Part shown: positions 11,538 through 21,148 of the stretch, piece by piece | Position numbering within the stretch: the stretch's first letter is position 1 | How the letters are laid out: the number at the start of each line of letters is the position of its first letter | From: Symbiodinium natans | Lineage: Eukaryota > Sar > Dinophyceae > Suessiales > Symbiodiniaceae | Assembly: GCA_905221605.1 (NCBI GenBank) | Contig: CAJNDS010000416.1 | Coordinates: 81,000 to 144,999, forward strand | Reading direction: 5' to 3' | DNA length: 64,000 nucleotides | Translations under genes and position numbers: made by a program | The notes under the pieces: generated by a model | What the model saw: the letters and a program-made list of their open reading frames with translations, nothing else | Database searches by the model: none | What the model was told of the DNA's origin: nothing

Positions 11538-12746
11538 CTACAGGTAGACGGCAAGCCCGTAAGCTGCCGCGCAGGAACATTTGATGCACCAGCGCCCATC
11601 ACGAGCGCGCACCACGTCATGCATCAATGTGGCAGATATATCTGCCTCTACGCCACCCTGTGCAATCCTAGTATGCTCTAATTGTCGACCCGCGGCACGT
11701 CCTAAGATGGAAAAGGGCCGGGTGGGGTGATTCCATCCGCCATACTTTGCTGCCTGGTTTAGCGCCACACCTGATATGGGTGGGCACGGGTGTAGAAACT
11801 AATCGGCGGCTGCCACAGGGGATCAGCTAGCAAATACCGCGTGGGCCGGAATTGACCCGTGGCTAACAGATGAACCGAAGCCTCAAAGGTCGTATTGTGT
11901 GCAATCCAAAAGAAATGACTGAATGCATCGGGCCGGCGCACTGTCGTTGGTTGGTCCAGCCACACTATAATCGCCCAACGTGAGCTAGCACTGGGGTTAA
12001 GATCCTTGACCTCAACCGACTGAACCCGGTGAACAGTGTCACTACTGTCCAAAATTTGGGCAATAGCTTTCCAGTGCACCAACAACGTGGGATTTTCAGG
12101 CGGGGCCTGCTCAACCAAGGACCAAAGATACTCCATGATCATGGGAACCACATGTACGTTGGCATCCTGTGGAACCCATTTTCGAACAAAAACCTCATCA
12201 ATGGTCCGCCTACGTCCAGAACTATGCAAGATTCGAGAACGAAGAAGGCCCACCACCGGTCCCAAACGATGCCACTTAGTGTAGGTGGCGAAATCCACCA
12301 TCTTACCCTGCTCCCAGATCTGGATATCGCAGAGTTCAGGTAAAGTGTTAAAAACCGGTTGGGCTGCGAACACGTATTCCACAAATCCATGCATAACAGA
12401 AACGTTACGGCGCTCTTCGTAAAGATCATCCTCCAATTGCAACTCCGGAATACGAACCCAAAACTCAGCTGCTGGTTTCCAACCCTCGCGGGGCAGGAAT
12501 GCGTGGAGTCTGGGCGGAAACCATTGCACCCTAGGGTCCGGGATCGATCCTGGAACCGAAGACGAAACCATCTGCAACGGAGGCTGGGTCTGATGTGGAA
12601 TTGGACTGGGAACCAGGCTAGACGAAGATCCAGTAATTGCCGCTGGTTGTGCATGGGTCATGTAAGAACCCCCAGGGCCCATAAGCACGTTGCTTGCCTG
12701 TAGCCCCGAAAAGGCTGGAACAAGTTGCCAAAAGAATAACGAGAAA
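11538..12746 (-). pseudogene. ART-like ORF of element C, interrupted by element A and frameshifted near its end
   Basis: The frame enters from the element A junction at 12746 and runs to about 11759 (over 300 codons). It then continues in another frame to 11538, the shift being around 11760. The N-terminal part is proline/serine-rich. The C-terminal part shows FFWIAHNTTFEASVHLLATG, then SFYTRAHPYQV, then (second frame) FSILGRAAG and DGRWCIKC with AYGLAV. This order of a His-x-Thr block, an aromatic-x-x-Ala block and a final strand resembles ADP-ribosyltransferase/PARP-type folds and matches the C-terminus of the 51430-52713 ORF of element B. The catalytic Glu is not evident here. Its 5' part lies at 24187 upward, on the far side of element A. 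Function in the element is unknown. Confidence 0.5.
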
Positions 12747-12970
12747 GTTCAGACAACGCCCACTGCAAGACCTAACCCTAGTTGGGGGAGACCGGGTAGA
12801 ACGAGCCCTCTAGATCCCACAGACCCTACGGGAGGGGGACTAGGGGCAACAACGTCCTACCCTGCATGCAATGGCCTTTTTTTCACGGGTGCTGCTCTGG
12901 GCGAGTTTGGCAATCAGGCCGGGCAGCCTCCGAGGCGAGAGGCTCCGGTCCTGATGGATGGCATACCCCC
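12747..12970 (-). repeat. Element A split repeat B2 (terminal)
   Basis: 224 bp repeated at 13303-13526 with about three mismatches (offset 556). Its outer edge at 12747 (GTTCAGAC on +) is the element boundary; the left flank GAGAAA belongs to the host ORF. Confidence 0.9.
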
Positions 12971-13160
12971 CTTTTGAGAGTTTATGGCAATAAAGGCGAG
13001 GGCTACTCCTCTTTGGGAGGCATTAGTGCGGCAATGTACTGGGCTACTCCACTTTGGGAGGCAGTATACTGGGCTACTCCACTTGAGAGGCAGAGAGCTG
13101 TCGGCTATGTGGAGAGTATTTGGAGTTTAGCGTTGAGTGAGCAGGGCAAGGGAGGGCGGG
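12971..13160 (-). repeat. Spacer between A2 and B2 with a short tandem repeat
   Basis: 190 bp with about three copies of a unit containing GGGCTACTCCACTTTGGGAGGCA (13000-13090, spacing variable). No ORF of note, unlike element B, whose equivalent spacer encodes a 81-codon ORF. Confidence 0.65.
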
Positions 13161-13302
13161 CGAAAAGATGCTCACACGCTATGCATGGCCCCAACGCGGG
13201 TTAGGTCAGGGCCAGCTGAGCCAGGAGCCAGCTGGGCATGGGCAAACATGGGCGGTCATGATTCGTGCGTGTCAAAACACCTGGGAAACAAAACCCCAGT
13301 GC
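13161..13302 (-). repeat. Element A split repeat A2 (internal)
   Basis: 142 bp matching 24045-24186 at constant offset 10,884. It abuts B1 at 13302/13303 with no intervening base, as expected of a stored circle junction. Confidence 0.9.
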
Positions 13303-13526
13303 GTTCAGACAACGCCCACTGCAAGACCTAACCCTAGTTGGGGGAGACCGGGTAGAACGAGCCCTCTAGATCCCACAGACCCTACGGGAGGGGGACTAGC
13401 GGCAACAACGTCCTACCCTGCATGCGATGGCCTTTTTTTCACGGGTGCTGCTCTGGGCGAGTTTGGCAATCAGGCCGGGCAGCCTCCGAGGCGAGAGGCT
13501 CCGGTCCTGATGGATGGCATACCCCC
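13303..13526 (-). repeat. Element A split repeat B1 (internal)
   Basis: Copy of 12747-12970 located just downstream (minus strand) of the RT/RNase H ORF stop at 13643. Confidence 0.9.
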
Positions 13527-13642
13527 ACTTTAGCGGCCCGGGGCAGACCAGTGAAGTTAAGGCCTGGCACCCCCACCGCGCGTGGTCTGACTAGGCTTGT
13601 GCAGGGGACGCTATGTCCAGGAGGCCTTGGCTCCATGGTACA

Positions 13643-15289
13643 TCAGCGGAGGCTAGGCCTAACCTCGTGGGCCGACTTGTGCAAGTGCGAAAGGTGCACG
13701 TGGAATCTGCGGGCGTGGCTAGAGCGAGAGAACTTCGCTAGGCGGTTTCGGCTCAGGTCGTCGGCGTCAGTGTTCTTGACTCCGGGAATATGGCCGATTT
13801 CCAATTCTAGGCCGCGTGCGTGGGCCCAGGAGGCCACCTTTTCCAGAAAGAAGCTAAGCGGAAAGGCCGTTGTGAAGAGTTTGTTGATGGAGGCTTGAGT
13901 AGGGCTGTTGTCGCTGCGCGAGGCGACGCAGAACCTGAGGCATGAACAGCCAGTGGCCTCGTAGGCCATTTGCAGCAGAACCCACTGTGCCACGGTTTCG
14001 AAGCAGGCGATGTACTGCTGGGCATCCTTCGTGAGGAAGGGCCAGGCTGTGCGGAGTTCCTTGATGTCCCATTGCTGTGCAAACCACCAGGTGTTCGAGG
14101 ATGTGGCCAGCCATCCTCCAATTCCGACGGTGGTACCGTCTGCCATGGCGTCTGCGGCTGATAGGCAGGGCAGAAGAGGCTGGCGGGCCAGGGGCATGAC
14201 AAATTCGTAGGCGAAGCACTGGGCGAGCCAGTGTATGGCGGCTTTGCTTTCGTTGCGCAGCGTAATCTCCGAGGCTGAGGGGTCGGCAATGCGGACCCAG
14301 ATCGTTTTGTCGGCGGCCGGAATAGGCCAAATGTCCGTCTTGGCCCGGACGGGCTTTCCCCTGACCTCGATAACTTTGGCATGCAATGGGAGCTGAAGGT
14401 ACGAGGCGTCCTTGGTAATTTTGCAAGAGGCGTCGAGGCACCAGAGGAACTGTGACCAGCTTCTCGGAGGCACGGGGTAGCACGTGCCCGGCGGGCTATG
14501 CAGATCTGAGTAGATCGGGGCTGTGAAGCAGCGGAGGTGTGGGCTGATGCTGGTGGCCCACATCAGCAGGCCGAGGCATGCCTCCAGCTCTTTGCGGGGG
14601 ACCCGCTTGTGCTGCAACAATTGGAGCAGCTGTGCGCGGAGTTTGTCCAACTTGGGCTGGGCTAGGCAGACGGTTTCGGTGCGGAAACAGAACTGCCAGC
14701 CGCACCAGATGATATTGGGTCCGAAGGAGGCCTTCTTCCAGCTGATGGGCGCCCCTATCAGGGAGAGGTAGGCCACGACGAAGGCCAGTTGCTGGGGTGC
14801 TCGGCAATGCAAAAGAGAGAGCAGGAGGTCGTCCACGTAGAGCCAAGCTTTGTGCGGCTCAGGGGGCATTAGGCGGTGGAGGAGCCGTAGTAGCAGGGCT
14901 CCGACCCGCTGCCACCAGTAGGCGGAGAACCGGGCGCCGAAGTGGCAGACCATATAGGCATATAGGCGGCCTGCATTTCGGAAAAGCAGTAGGCCTTGGT
15001 CTGAGCGGCGGACCTTGACCCGCTTGTGGGCAGCTTTGAAGTCAAGGGCGGCTCCTTGCGAGGCATTGGGCGGATCGTGAGGCTTGAAGGTGGCGCGCAC
15101 ATCGGCGGCTGTAGGTAGGCAGACCCTTTCGGGCAGTGTGCATCGTGGGTTCACGTTGCACACTGAGCTATCAAGGACCATCCTGGGGTCTTTGCCATCG
15201 GCCTGTACCACGTTGAGCTTCCCTATGGCGATGCCTTTAGGCCATTTGGCGCGGGCTTCCTGTTCGCCCCAGGAATTTCGATGACCCAC
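13643..15289 (-). CDS. Element A reverse transcriptase and RNase H
   Basis: 548 codons. RT palm motif A is GAALDFKAAHKRV (residues about 112-124) and motif C is WLYVDDLLLSLL (about 178-189), so both catalytic aspartate sites are present. The C-terminal third has a plausible RNase H core: DAMADGTTVGIGGWL, IACFETVAQWVLL, SRSDNSPTQASINK and a final NTDADDLSR, giving D-E-D-D. This order, with an RNase H ending in DDLSR, is typical of DIRS/Ngaro-type and related elements. The RT N-terminus is missing from this frame and lies in the overlapping upstream ORF (15223-15897), so one frameshift near 15.25 kb breaks the original gene. It copies the element RNA into DNA before circularisation. Confidence 0.88.
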   Translation of the reverse strand: MGHRNSWGEQEARAKWPKGIAIGKLNVVQADGKDPRMVLDSSVCNVNPRCTLPERVCLPTAADVRATFKPHDPPNASQGAALDFKAAHKRVKVRRSDQGLLLFRNAGRLYAYMVCHFGARFSAYWWQRVGALLLRLLHRLMPPEPHKAWLYVDDLLLSLLHCRAPQQLAFVVAYLSLIGAPISWKKASFGPNIIWCGWQFCFRTETVCLAQPKLDKLRAQLLQLLQHKRVPRKELEACLGLLMWATSISPHLRCFTAPIYSDLHSPPGTCYPVPPRSWSQFLWCLDASCKITKDASYLQLPLHAKVIEVRGKPVRAKTDIWPIPAADKTIWVRIADPSASEITLRNESKAAIHWLAQCFAYEFVMPLARQPLLPCLSAADAMADGTTVGIGGWLATSSNTWWFAQQWDIKELRTAWPFLTKDAQQYIACFETVAQWVLLQMAYEATGCSCLRFCVASRSDNSPTQASINKLFTTAFPLSFFLEKVASWAHARGLELEIGHIPGVKNTDADDLSRNRLAKFSRSSHARRFHVHLSHLHKSAHEVRPSLR

Positions 15290-15897
15290 CCCTGGGCCAT
15301 TTCTTCTTCAATTAGGCGCTGGAGGAGGTCAGGCTGGGCCTCGGCGTTCTTCCAATTGGTGTCAAACTCTTTGAGGCAGGTGTCTAACGGGTGTTGGGCC
15401 TGTTGGGCGTCAACGGCAGGCCATTGGTTACTGCTGACAATGGGCTCGAAGACGCCCGTGGGCACTCCTTGGGCCAGGACGGAGGGCAAGTGCATGTCTA
15501 TGTCCTGGGTAATGCGCAAGTGTGATAGAAGGCCGAGGCGAAAGGGCTGGCCCTCTTCTATGGCAGAGGCGGATTGCGGCGGTAGGTTCAGGCTGGCTGC
15601 CGCCATTTGCAGTAGCGAGCCCTGTTCCTCTTCGGAGAGGGGATGTTCGGGCTTGCTCTGGGCGATATGCGCGGCAATGCGCTTGTATCGGTCATCTTGC
15701 ATGCACCAGGCCTGCATTTGTTCAATGAGGGGGGCTAGGCAGGCTTGGGGCGTGGCTGTCATCGAGGAGTCGGCGGTGCTCTGAAGGCCCGCGCCGTCGC
15801 AGGCCGGTGCCCTTGGTCCGGGGCCAGCCATGTGCTGCGGCATGGCCGGCTCGAGAGGCAAGGGGATCGCGGTTGTTGGGGCAGAAGTTGGCCACAT
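15223..15897 (-). pseudogene. Element A RT N-terminal segment, frameshifted
   Basis: 224 codons overlapping the next ORF by 67 bp in another frame. The end of the frame (LLQRLIEEEMAQGWVIEIPG) is the segment that precedes the RT fingers; the equivalent in element B is the LEEVEKGHLAGPF stretch before its RT at 57.84 kb. The N-terminal half is Pro/Ala/Gln-rich without a domain that I recognise. It would be fused to the RT if one base change near 15.25 kb were reversed. Confidence 0.6.
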
Positions 15898-16656
15898 ATG
15901 CTGGAAGGCCTGAAGGAGGCTGCGGGCGAGCGCGGCGGGGTTTTTTCAGCTGTGCTGGAGCTGATGTACCTGCCCGAAGTGTCACGCTTGTTGCGCAGGG
16001 ATGGGTGCTTGAAAGCGTGGGCACAGTTGTGCTGCACTCCTCTAATATGAGGGCTGTTGGAGGCGAAAGCCCAAGATTTGGAGGCCACGTGGGCAGCTGA
16101 GGCACGCAAGAGTTGTTGGCATGAGGGCTCCAGCCAGGCCATACTGGAGGGGGGGTTTTCAAGGACCCAAGTTCCCCCCGAGGATGCAACCGCTCGGCAG
16201 AGTTGGTGGCACCGTTCGTGTATGCGGCGGCTTTCTTCGGCTTGGCGTGCGAGCACTGGGCTATTGGAAGGCAGGCCATTGAGGTGCTCGGGTGTGCGGC
16301 ACGGAGGGGGGCCCCCCGGTGCGAGCTTGAGCACTGAGTAGTCTCGGCAAGGTGGGGCCGCCACTAGGAGGCAGGCGAGTGAAGAAGGCATCAGAGAGTA
16401 TGTCGTGTGCTTCGTCAATGGCAATGTCTATGGGAGCCCAGTGTGGGATGCCCATTTGTGAGGCGGCTGCGGAGATCGGTGCGTGCTTGCCTGCAAAGAG
16501 GTCTACGAGCACCCTGGCGGGGGCATCTAATTCCGGCGGCTTTTCAGCGCACGGCTCGCGTGCTGCATGGGCCGCATCCCGTCTCCAAACGAGATTGCGG
16601 AAGGTTGGGGAATTATTCATTGCCCCGTGTGGGGCCGGGCTGGGCGCCACGTCCAA
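15759..16656 (-). pseudogene. Element A methyltransferase-like domain, frameshifted
   Basis: Two overlapping minus-strand frames carry consecutive parts of one domain. Frame 1 (16656-16261) has LVDLFAGKHAPISAAAS, like the SAM-binding motif I of cytosine-C5 methyltransferases (DLFAG). Frame 2 (16424-15759) has LLVAAPPCRDYSVLK, like motif IV with the nucleophilic Cys (PPC), and TWVLENPPSSMAW, like motif VI (EN). The shift lies between 16261 and 16424. DIRS-like elements are known to carry methyltransferase domains, but those described are Dam-like; the motif set here looks more C5-like. The frame of its first part is also the Gag frame, with only one TAA (16752-16750) between them. Confidence 0.6.
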
Positions 16657-16749
16657 GGGCTGATCTCTGCGCGGTGCATCCGCATGGGAAAAGGCTGTGA
16701 GGGGCCGTGTTCTCCCTGGCGGGCTAGACGGGGCCCCGGCGTGATGGGC

Positions 16750-17484
16750 TTAGGGCAGGCTTGCAGGCTGGGTGCTTTTGTGCGCATCCGCGCACAGTCT
16801 CTGGATGGGCTTGGCGGATTTGGCCTCCATGTGCTCCTGGTATTGCTTGGCGGAAAGGCGGAATTGCCAGGGAATCCATCGCAGCTTTTCCCCTGGTTTG
16901 AGGCTGTGGTGCACTAGGCTGAGTAGGCGGATACTGGGCATGGAGTCTTGGTCGAGCAGTTCGCAATTGGCCTTGAATTTGTCGATCATATCCTGGACTG
17001 CTTCTTGTGTGAGGCGAGGGGGCAGGTGTTCCATCCACTGGGATGGTTGAGAGGGCAGTGCAGAGGCGGAGGCTTGGGCTCCCCCGGGCGAGTCCGTGCC
17101 GGCATCAGGGGTGTGGGTCTTCTTGTGGCACTGGTCCAAGGCTTTGCGTAGGCGGGCGATTTCGACCGAGGACTCGAGGTCCCCGGTCGTTAGGCCTTGG
17201 GCTGTCGACTCGGGCAAGGCATTGATGAAAATCGATAGGCGGTCGACGCTGGGGAATGCCCAGGCAAAATCGGATATGCTCTGATAGCCCTGTTCTGACA
17301 AGGCTGTGCACAAGAGGTCATGAAGGCCGTTGGGCAATCCATGGCTGGGCGCGATGAAGGCGGAGAGGGGAGTGAGGAGCACGTTCAAGTTGAAGATGGC
17401 TGCGGCAGGCACCTCACCGGGCAGGGCGGGGTCAGAGGTGGCGGCGCTAACTTGCAGGCAACTCAAGCAGCAGAAAAAAGGCAA
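16750..17484 (-). CDS. Element A Gag-like protein
   Basis: 244 codons counting a TTG start; translation may begin differently. The N-terminal half contains LHDLLCTALSEQGYQSISDFAWAF, a pattern shared with the Gag of element B (LTAKGVKTLAQLAF), a helical domain. The C-terminal part PSIRLLSLVHHSL then LRWIPWQFRLS resembles a block before the proline-rich linkers. No zinc knuckle is seen in this frame, whereas the element B Gag ends in one. It ends with TAA at 16750, and the methyltransferase-like frame follows in the same frame without another stop. Upstream, the recombinase ORF ends at 17512 in the same frame, only 27 bp away. Confidence 0.5.
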   Translation of the reverse strand: MPFFCCLSCLQVSAATSDPALPGEVPAAAIFNLNVLLTPLSAFIAPSHGLPNGLHDLLCTALSEQGYQSISDFAWAFPSVDRLSIFINALPESTAQGLTTGDLESSVEIARLRKALDQCHKKTHTPDAGTDSPGGAQASASALPSQPSQWMEHLPPRLTQEAVQDMIDKFKANCELLDQDSMPSIRLLSLVHHSLKPGEKLRWIPWQFRLSAKQYQEHMEAKSAKPIQRLCADAHKSTQPASLP

Positions 17485-17511
17485 TCGTCTTTTCTTGCAT
17501 GTGGGCCATGT

Positions 17512-18603
17512 TCAGCTGGGAGGGCCGGCTAGGCTGTCCAGTGCTAGGCGGCAGGCTTTGTGGCGGCACATGCGGTCTGGAGCGGGCCCTGCGAGCTTCA
17601 TTCCGGCTGAGCCGATCAGTATCCCGCAGGCTGTGCGCCATTGGGTCTCGGAGGCAATGTGAGCCATATGCACGGCTCCCCACGGGCCATTTGCAAGGAT
17701 GATGCTGTTGATGTCGGAGGCTGTGCCAGTCTTACGTGGCGGAGGGGCCTCCGTGGGGCTGGCATCCTCTTCCGAGGAGTTTTGAGAAGTGTCTGAGTAG
17801 AGGCTGGAGTCGTCTGAGGCGTCGTTGGTGCCGGCGGCCTCGCCGCTTGCCTGCATGAAATGAACATCCCTGCGGTACAGAAAACGGCGCAGGCGAGGCT
17901 CCAGGTGGGAGAGGGCTAGGCTGCTCGGGGCAGCGTGTCTGGGCACCGAGAAGGGCGGTTCGGTGGTGGGGGCTTGACCCCCACGGGCGATTGGGCGAGA
18001 GGGGCGCCAGCCGTCTGCTACCCTCTGGGACACGGTGGTTTGCACCCATAGGCTATCGACCGTGTCATCTCTGCCGTAAAGCTCGGCACTGCTTTTGTGA
18101 TGGCCGGCGGTGCGGCGGGCGTTTTTGGGCAGGCGTTGTTGTTTGGCTGCGCTGAGGAGGCCGACTTTGAGGCTGTGGATTGTGAAGGCGCTGGCCTCGT
18201 CACTGCATGCAGTGTTAGGGGCCTTAGGGCTGGTAAGTTGCATGCAGGCTCGCAAGGCAGGCAGGGCCTGTGAGTAGGACATAGGCGACCGAAAGGCGAA
18301 GTCTGATGTGGCTTTGGAGGCCCAGTTGGGCAAGATGGGCAGCAGGAAATCGGGCTCGAGTTCCGAGTTCCAGAAAGTTTCCGTGGCCAGCCAGCACCTG
18401 TGTAGGCATAGGAGATAGTTTAGGCACCATGAGCTTGCTGTGCAGCGACCTGACAGACCTGTCAGAGTCACGGCGAAAGGCTGTCCTGTGCGCGATGTCT
18501 TAGTGGACCAGCAGATCCCGCGAAGGGACTGGGCTGTGAGGCTGAGGCTGGAGAGGCGGACTCGTTGCAAGTCGCCGAAGCGCAGGCAGGCGTGGTATGC
18601 CAA
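17512..18603 (-). pseudogene. Element A tyrosine recombinase, C-terminal catalytic part
   Basis: This frame carries the catalytic core: MAYHACLRFGDLQRVRL (catalytic Arg I), FTIHSLKVGLLSAAKQ (the H-x-x-R/K box, here HSLK), TAGHHKSS (second His) and ELYGRDD (nucleophile Tyr). The pattern R...HxxK...GHH...Y is that of YR retroelement integrases, which join a circular DNA intermediate to the target. The N-terminal core-binding part is in the overlapping ORF 18468-19211 in another frame, so this copy is broken by a frameshift at about 18.5-18.6 kb. The C-terminal tail of about 150 residues is Ser/Thr/Pro-rich and of unknown role. In this element the recombinase lies 5' of Gag and RT. Confidence 0.82.
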
Positions 18604-19211
18604 GACCCAAGCAGTAGAACCAGCTGTGTGCCGGAGGCTGGGCTGCAGACAATCTCTTCCCAGGCGACGACACAGGCCATGGGCAGGGGCAGGGCTTCTT
18701 TGCGATCTCTGGCAAAGGCTTGAATGATGGCGTTTGAGACCATGCCGAGGAGGGCTTCCATCTGTGCCGTCCGGGCGAGCCAGGAGAGAGCGCGCAGCAT
18801 GGTTTTGGGTGAGACGCGGCAGACGTCACGATCTTGTGCTCTTGATTCAAGAGCGGCATCGAGAAAGTCGGCTAGGCGGGCAAGAGTCAGCGTGTCTAGG
18901 CTGATGTCCTGGGCTTGCAGGAAGGCAACAAATTGAGTGCATGTCGAGAGGTAGGCTTCCAGGCTGGAAGGTGCGTACTTGGCGATTGCCCGCAGTCGAT
19001 GTTTGTCGGGCGTGAGGGAAAGGGACGTCTCTTCCCAAAGCTGGCTGAAGCTGCCTATGAAGGCAAGCAATTGGAGCCATGCGCGACCGCATGCTGTTCG
19101 GCGCTCGTCATCTTGCAGGCGTCTGGTGGTGAGGCTGGGCCGAGCAGGCAGTCTCTGTTGCGTGGATGGCGGCCGAGAGGCTGCTGCCTTGCTGAAGGCG
19201 GGCCCGGGCAC
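18468..19211 (-). pseudogene. Element A tyrosine recombinase, N-terminal part
   Basis: 247 codons. YAPSSLEAYLSTCTQFVAFL is the kind of SAM-like core-binding domain that precedes YR catalytic domains (helix pairs with W/F-x-x-F-L). The frame loses meaning after GTQLVLLLGSWHT, where the next ORF resumes with AYHACLRFGD. The two ORFs overlap for 136 bp and are offset in frame. Element B has the same protein as one intact ORF (52932-54653). Confidence 0.75.
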
Positions 19212-19809
19212 CTCTTCCGTCGAGGTCTGGTGTAGCGGGGTCTGACGCAGTGGAGCGGGCCTATTAAGGGAGGTGCTTAAGGGCGGGGTCGGGGAATCGG
19301 GGCAGGTTTAGGCTGTGGGATATGTGATGAGGTGCTTGCACAGGCATGCGTGCGCGGGCTTTGGGCGGCCTTAGCGGTGAAGACAACTGAGTTGAGCTGA
19401 CAGATTTACCGGGGTGACTAGCTGGCGTGAAGGAGAGGCCTGCAGGCGGTAGGCTGATCAGGTCCCAGGAGCCAGAGTGCGGGGACGACTCCGGGGGGCC
19501 TGGGGCAGGATTCTGGCATGGCAGATCTGGGGCTGTGGGCACATTCTTCGGATGTGCGGTCCTCTATGAGAGATAGAGCGTCGTCTTCCAGGTAGGCGGC
19601 CCCTAGTTCCGCATCCGACTCGATGCTGAGCCGGCGGTGTGGAGAAGGCAGTCCGAGCTGGGCCCGAGTCTAGCTCGCTTGCTGTCCGGAGTTGGGCTCC
19701 AGGAGGCACGGGGCTTAAAAAGGGCATGTGACATGTTGGGGCGCAGGAAGTCAACCGGCTCTCAAGAACGGCTGCGGAAAGCAACGAGACGGATCATCCA
19801 GGCCGCATG

Positions 19810-21108
19810 TCAGGGCTGCATGTGTGCAAACATGGATGCAAGACAAAAAACAAGCATGCAAGCTAGGCACCCCTTTTCCTTTATCTCGTTCGCGTCGACG
19901 ATGTCGAAGATGAGCTGCACCTGGTCAGGGGGCAGGAAGGAGGCAGCAGGGGGAGCATGTATGTATCCCTGGCGGCAGAGACTTTTTTGGCACATGTGCG
20001 ATCTAGGCAGTGTGGGCAAGAAACTTGTGTCTTGAGCAAGAAAGGCCCTGAAATTGGGCAATGATCCTTCTAGGCGTGCCAAAACACGTGTGGGCGGGGC
20101 AGGCCAGTGAGCGCCCTTAGGGCCTGGCGAAATGCCCCCAGGGGGATTCCTTGTGCCGGTCGAATTCGTGGCAGCGGCTGCATTGGTGGCGATCGTGCCT
20201 ATCGGCGTCAGGATCATCCACGTTTTGGGCACACACGAGGCCCCATGGGCAAAAGGGCTGAGTGCTGCAGGGCCTGGCACATCGTAGGCGTCTGTTGTGG
20301 TCCATGTAGAGGAGTCGTGTGTCCTCCTGGGCAATCCGGAAAGTGTCCGGTAGGCAGATGCTGGGCACGATGGTGCAACCGCGATACCTCCTGTCGGGCG
20401 GCTCGGGGATGCAGAGGCGTGGGCAGGGAGGCAGTCTGTCTGCTGCCGGCAGTGGTGCAAAGGAAGAGCGGGCCTGCGAGGCTCTTGTGCGTCCCCTTTG
20501 TCGGAGCGTAGGCCGAGCAGGTCTGTATCTGCGTCAGTCCGGCCATCGTCGGCTGCTCGGTTGCTGGGCGCCGGGCCGTCGGAGGGCTCCGGGAGGCTGG
20601 GCGGGTTGTCAAAAGGATATGGGCCCGAGAAGACGGAAAAGGACTCCTGGTCCAGCATGAACTTGGAGCCGATGATCCCCTGGGCGGCTTGGGACTTGAT
20701 GAGCTCGTAGTCCAGGCGGTGGATCATGATGGATTTGTTGTCGTCTCTGACGATGCACTCCCGTCCATCTTCAAAGCACGACATAGGCAAAGGCCCGTGC
20801 TCGTGCCTGGGCTGAGTAGGCTGGCCGCAGGCATCTGAGGCGTCTGCTGCTAAGGGCGGAGGCGATGAGTCCTCTCTGGGCGAGGGGGCCTCATATGTGA
20901 ACCAGAAGGTAGACCAGTCCACCTCCTTGGCACCTCTAGGCGGCTGACCTAGGCCGTAGAAGTGATACCATGCGCGGTCATCATATCGCTTCATGGGCAG
21001 GTGGTAGGCGTCGGGCGGTGTGGGCTTTGTGGGCTTGGCTTTCACCGGCACGCCTTTGGGCTGTGCGGGAGGCTGTGGCTCCGGCGGGGCAGGCTCAGTA
21101 GGCGCCAC
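19810..21108 (-). CDS. Element A accessory ORF, unknown
   Basis: 432 codons on the minus strand. The first 170 residues look coding (YDDRAWYHFYGLGQPPRG, CFEDGRECIVRDDNKSIMIHRLDYELIKSQ). Further on the more plausible reading moves to another frame at about 20117-20368, where RLLYMDHNRRLRCARP is followed by a Cys/His-rich run (CPWGLVCAQ, DRHDRHQCSRCHEF) that looks like a zinc-binding module, so a frameshift is likely around 20.4-20.6 kb. It lies directly upstream of the recombinase, where element B has its ART-like ORF, but no ART motif is visible here. Confidence 0.45.
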   Translation of the reverse strand: MAPTEPAPPEPQPPAQPKGVPVKAKPTKPTPPDAYHLPMKRYDDRAWYHFYGLGQPPRGAKEVDWSTFWFTYEAPSPREDSSPPPLAADASDACGQPTQPRHEHGPLPMSCFEDGRECIVRDDNKSIMIHRLDYELIKSQAAQGIIGSKFMLDQESFSVFSGPYPFDNPPSLPEPSDGPAPSNRAADDGRTDADTDLLGLRSDKGDAQEPRRPALPLHHCRQQTDCLPAHASASPSRPTGGIAVAPSCPASAYRTLSGLPRRTHDSSTWTTTDAYDVPGPAALSPFAHGASCVPKTWMILTPIGTIATNAAAATNSTGTRNPPGGISPGPKGAHWPAPPTRVLARLEGSLPNFRAFLAQDTSFLPTLPRSHMCQKSLCRQGYIHAPPAASFLPPDQVQLIFDIVDANEIKEKGCLACMLVFCLASMFAHMQP

Positions 21109-21148
21109 TGAATTTTAGGACTCTTCCAGATCCGGGTCAGGCAGTGTG

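Noticed and set aside
15281-15784. Plus-strand ORFs antisense to element A (also 13422-13898, 16352-16663, 21440-21928 and others)
   Set aside because: Shadow frames of GC-rich minus-strand genes, without recognisable domains.
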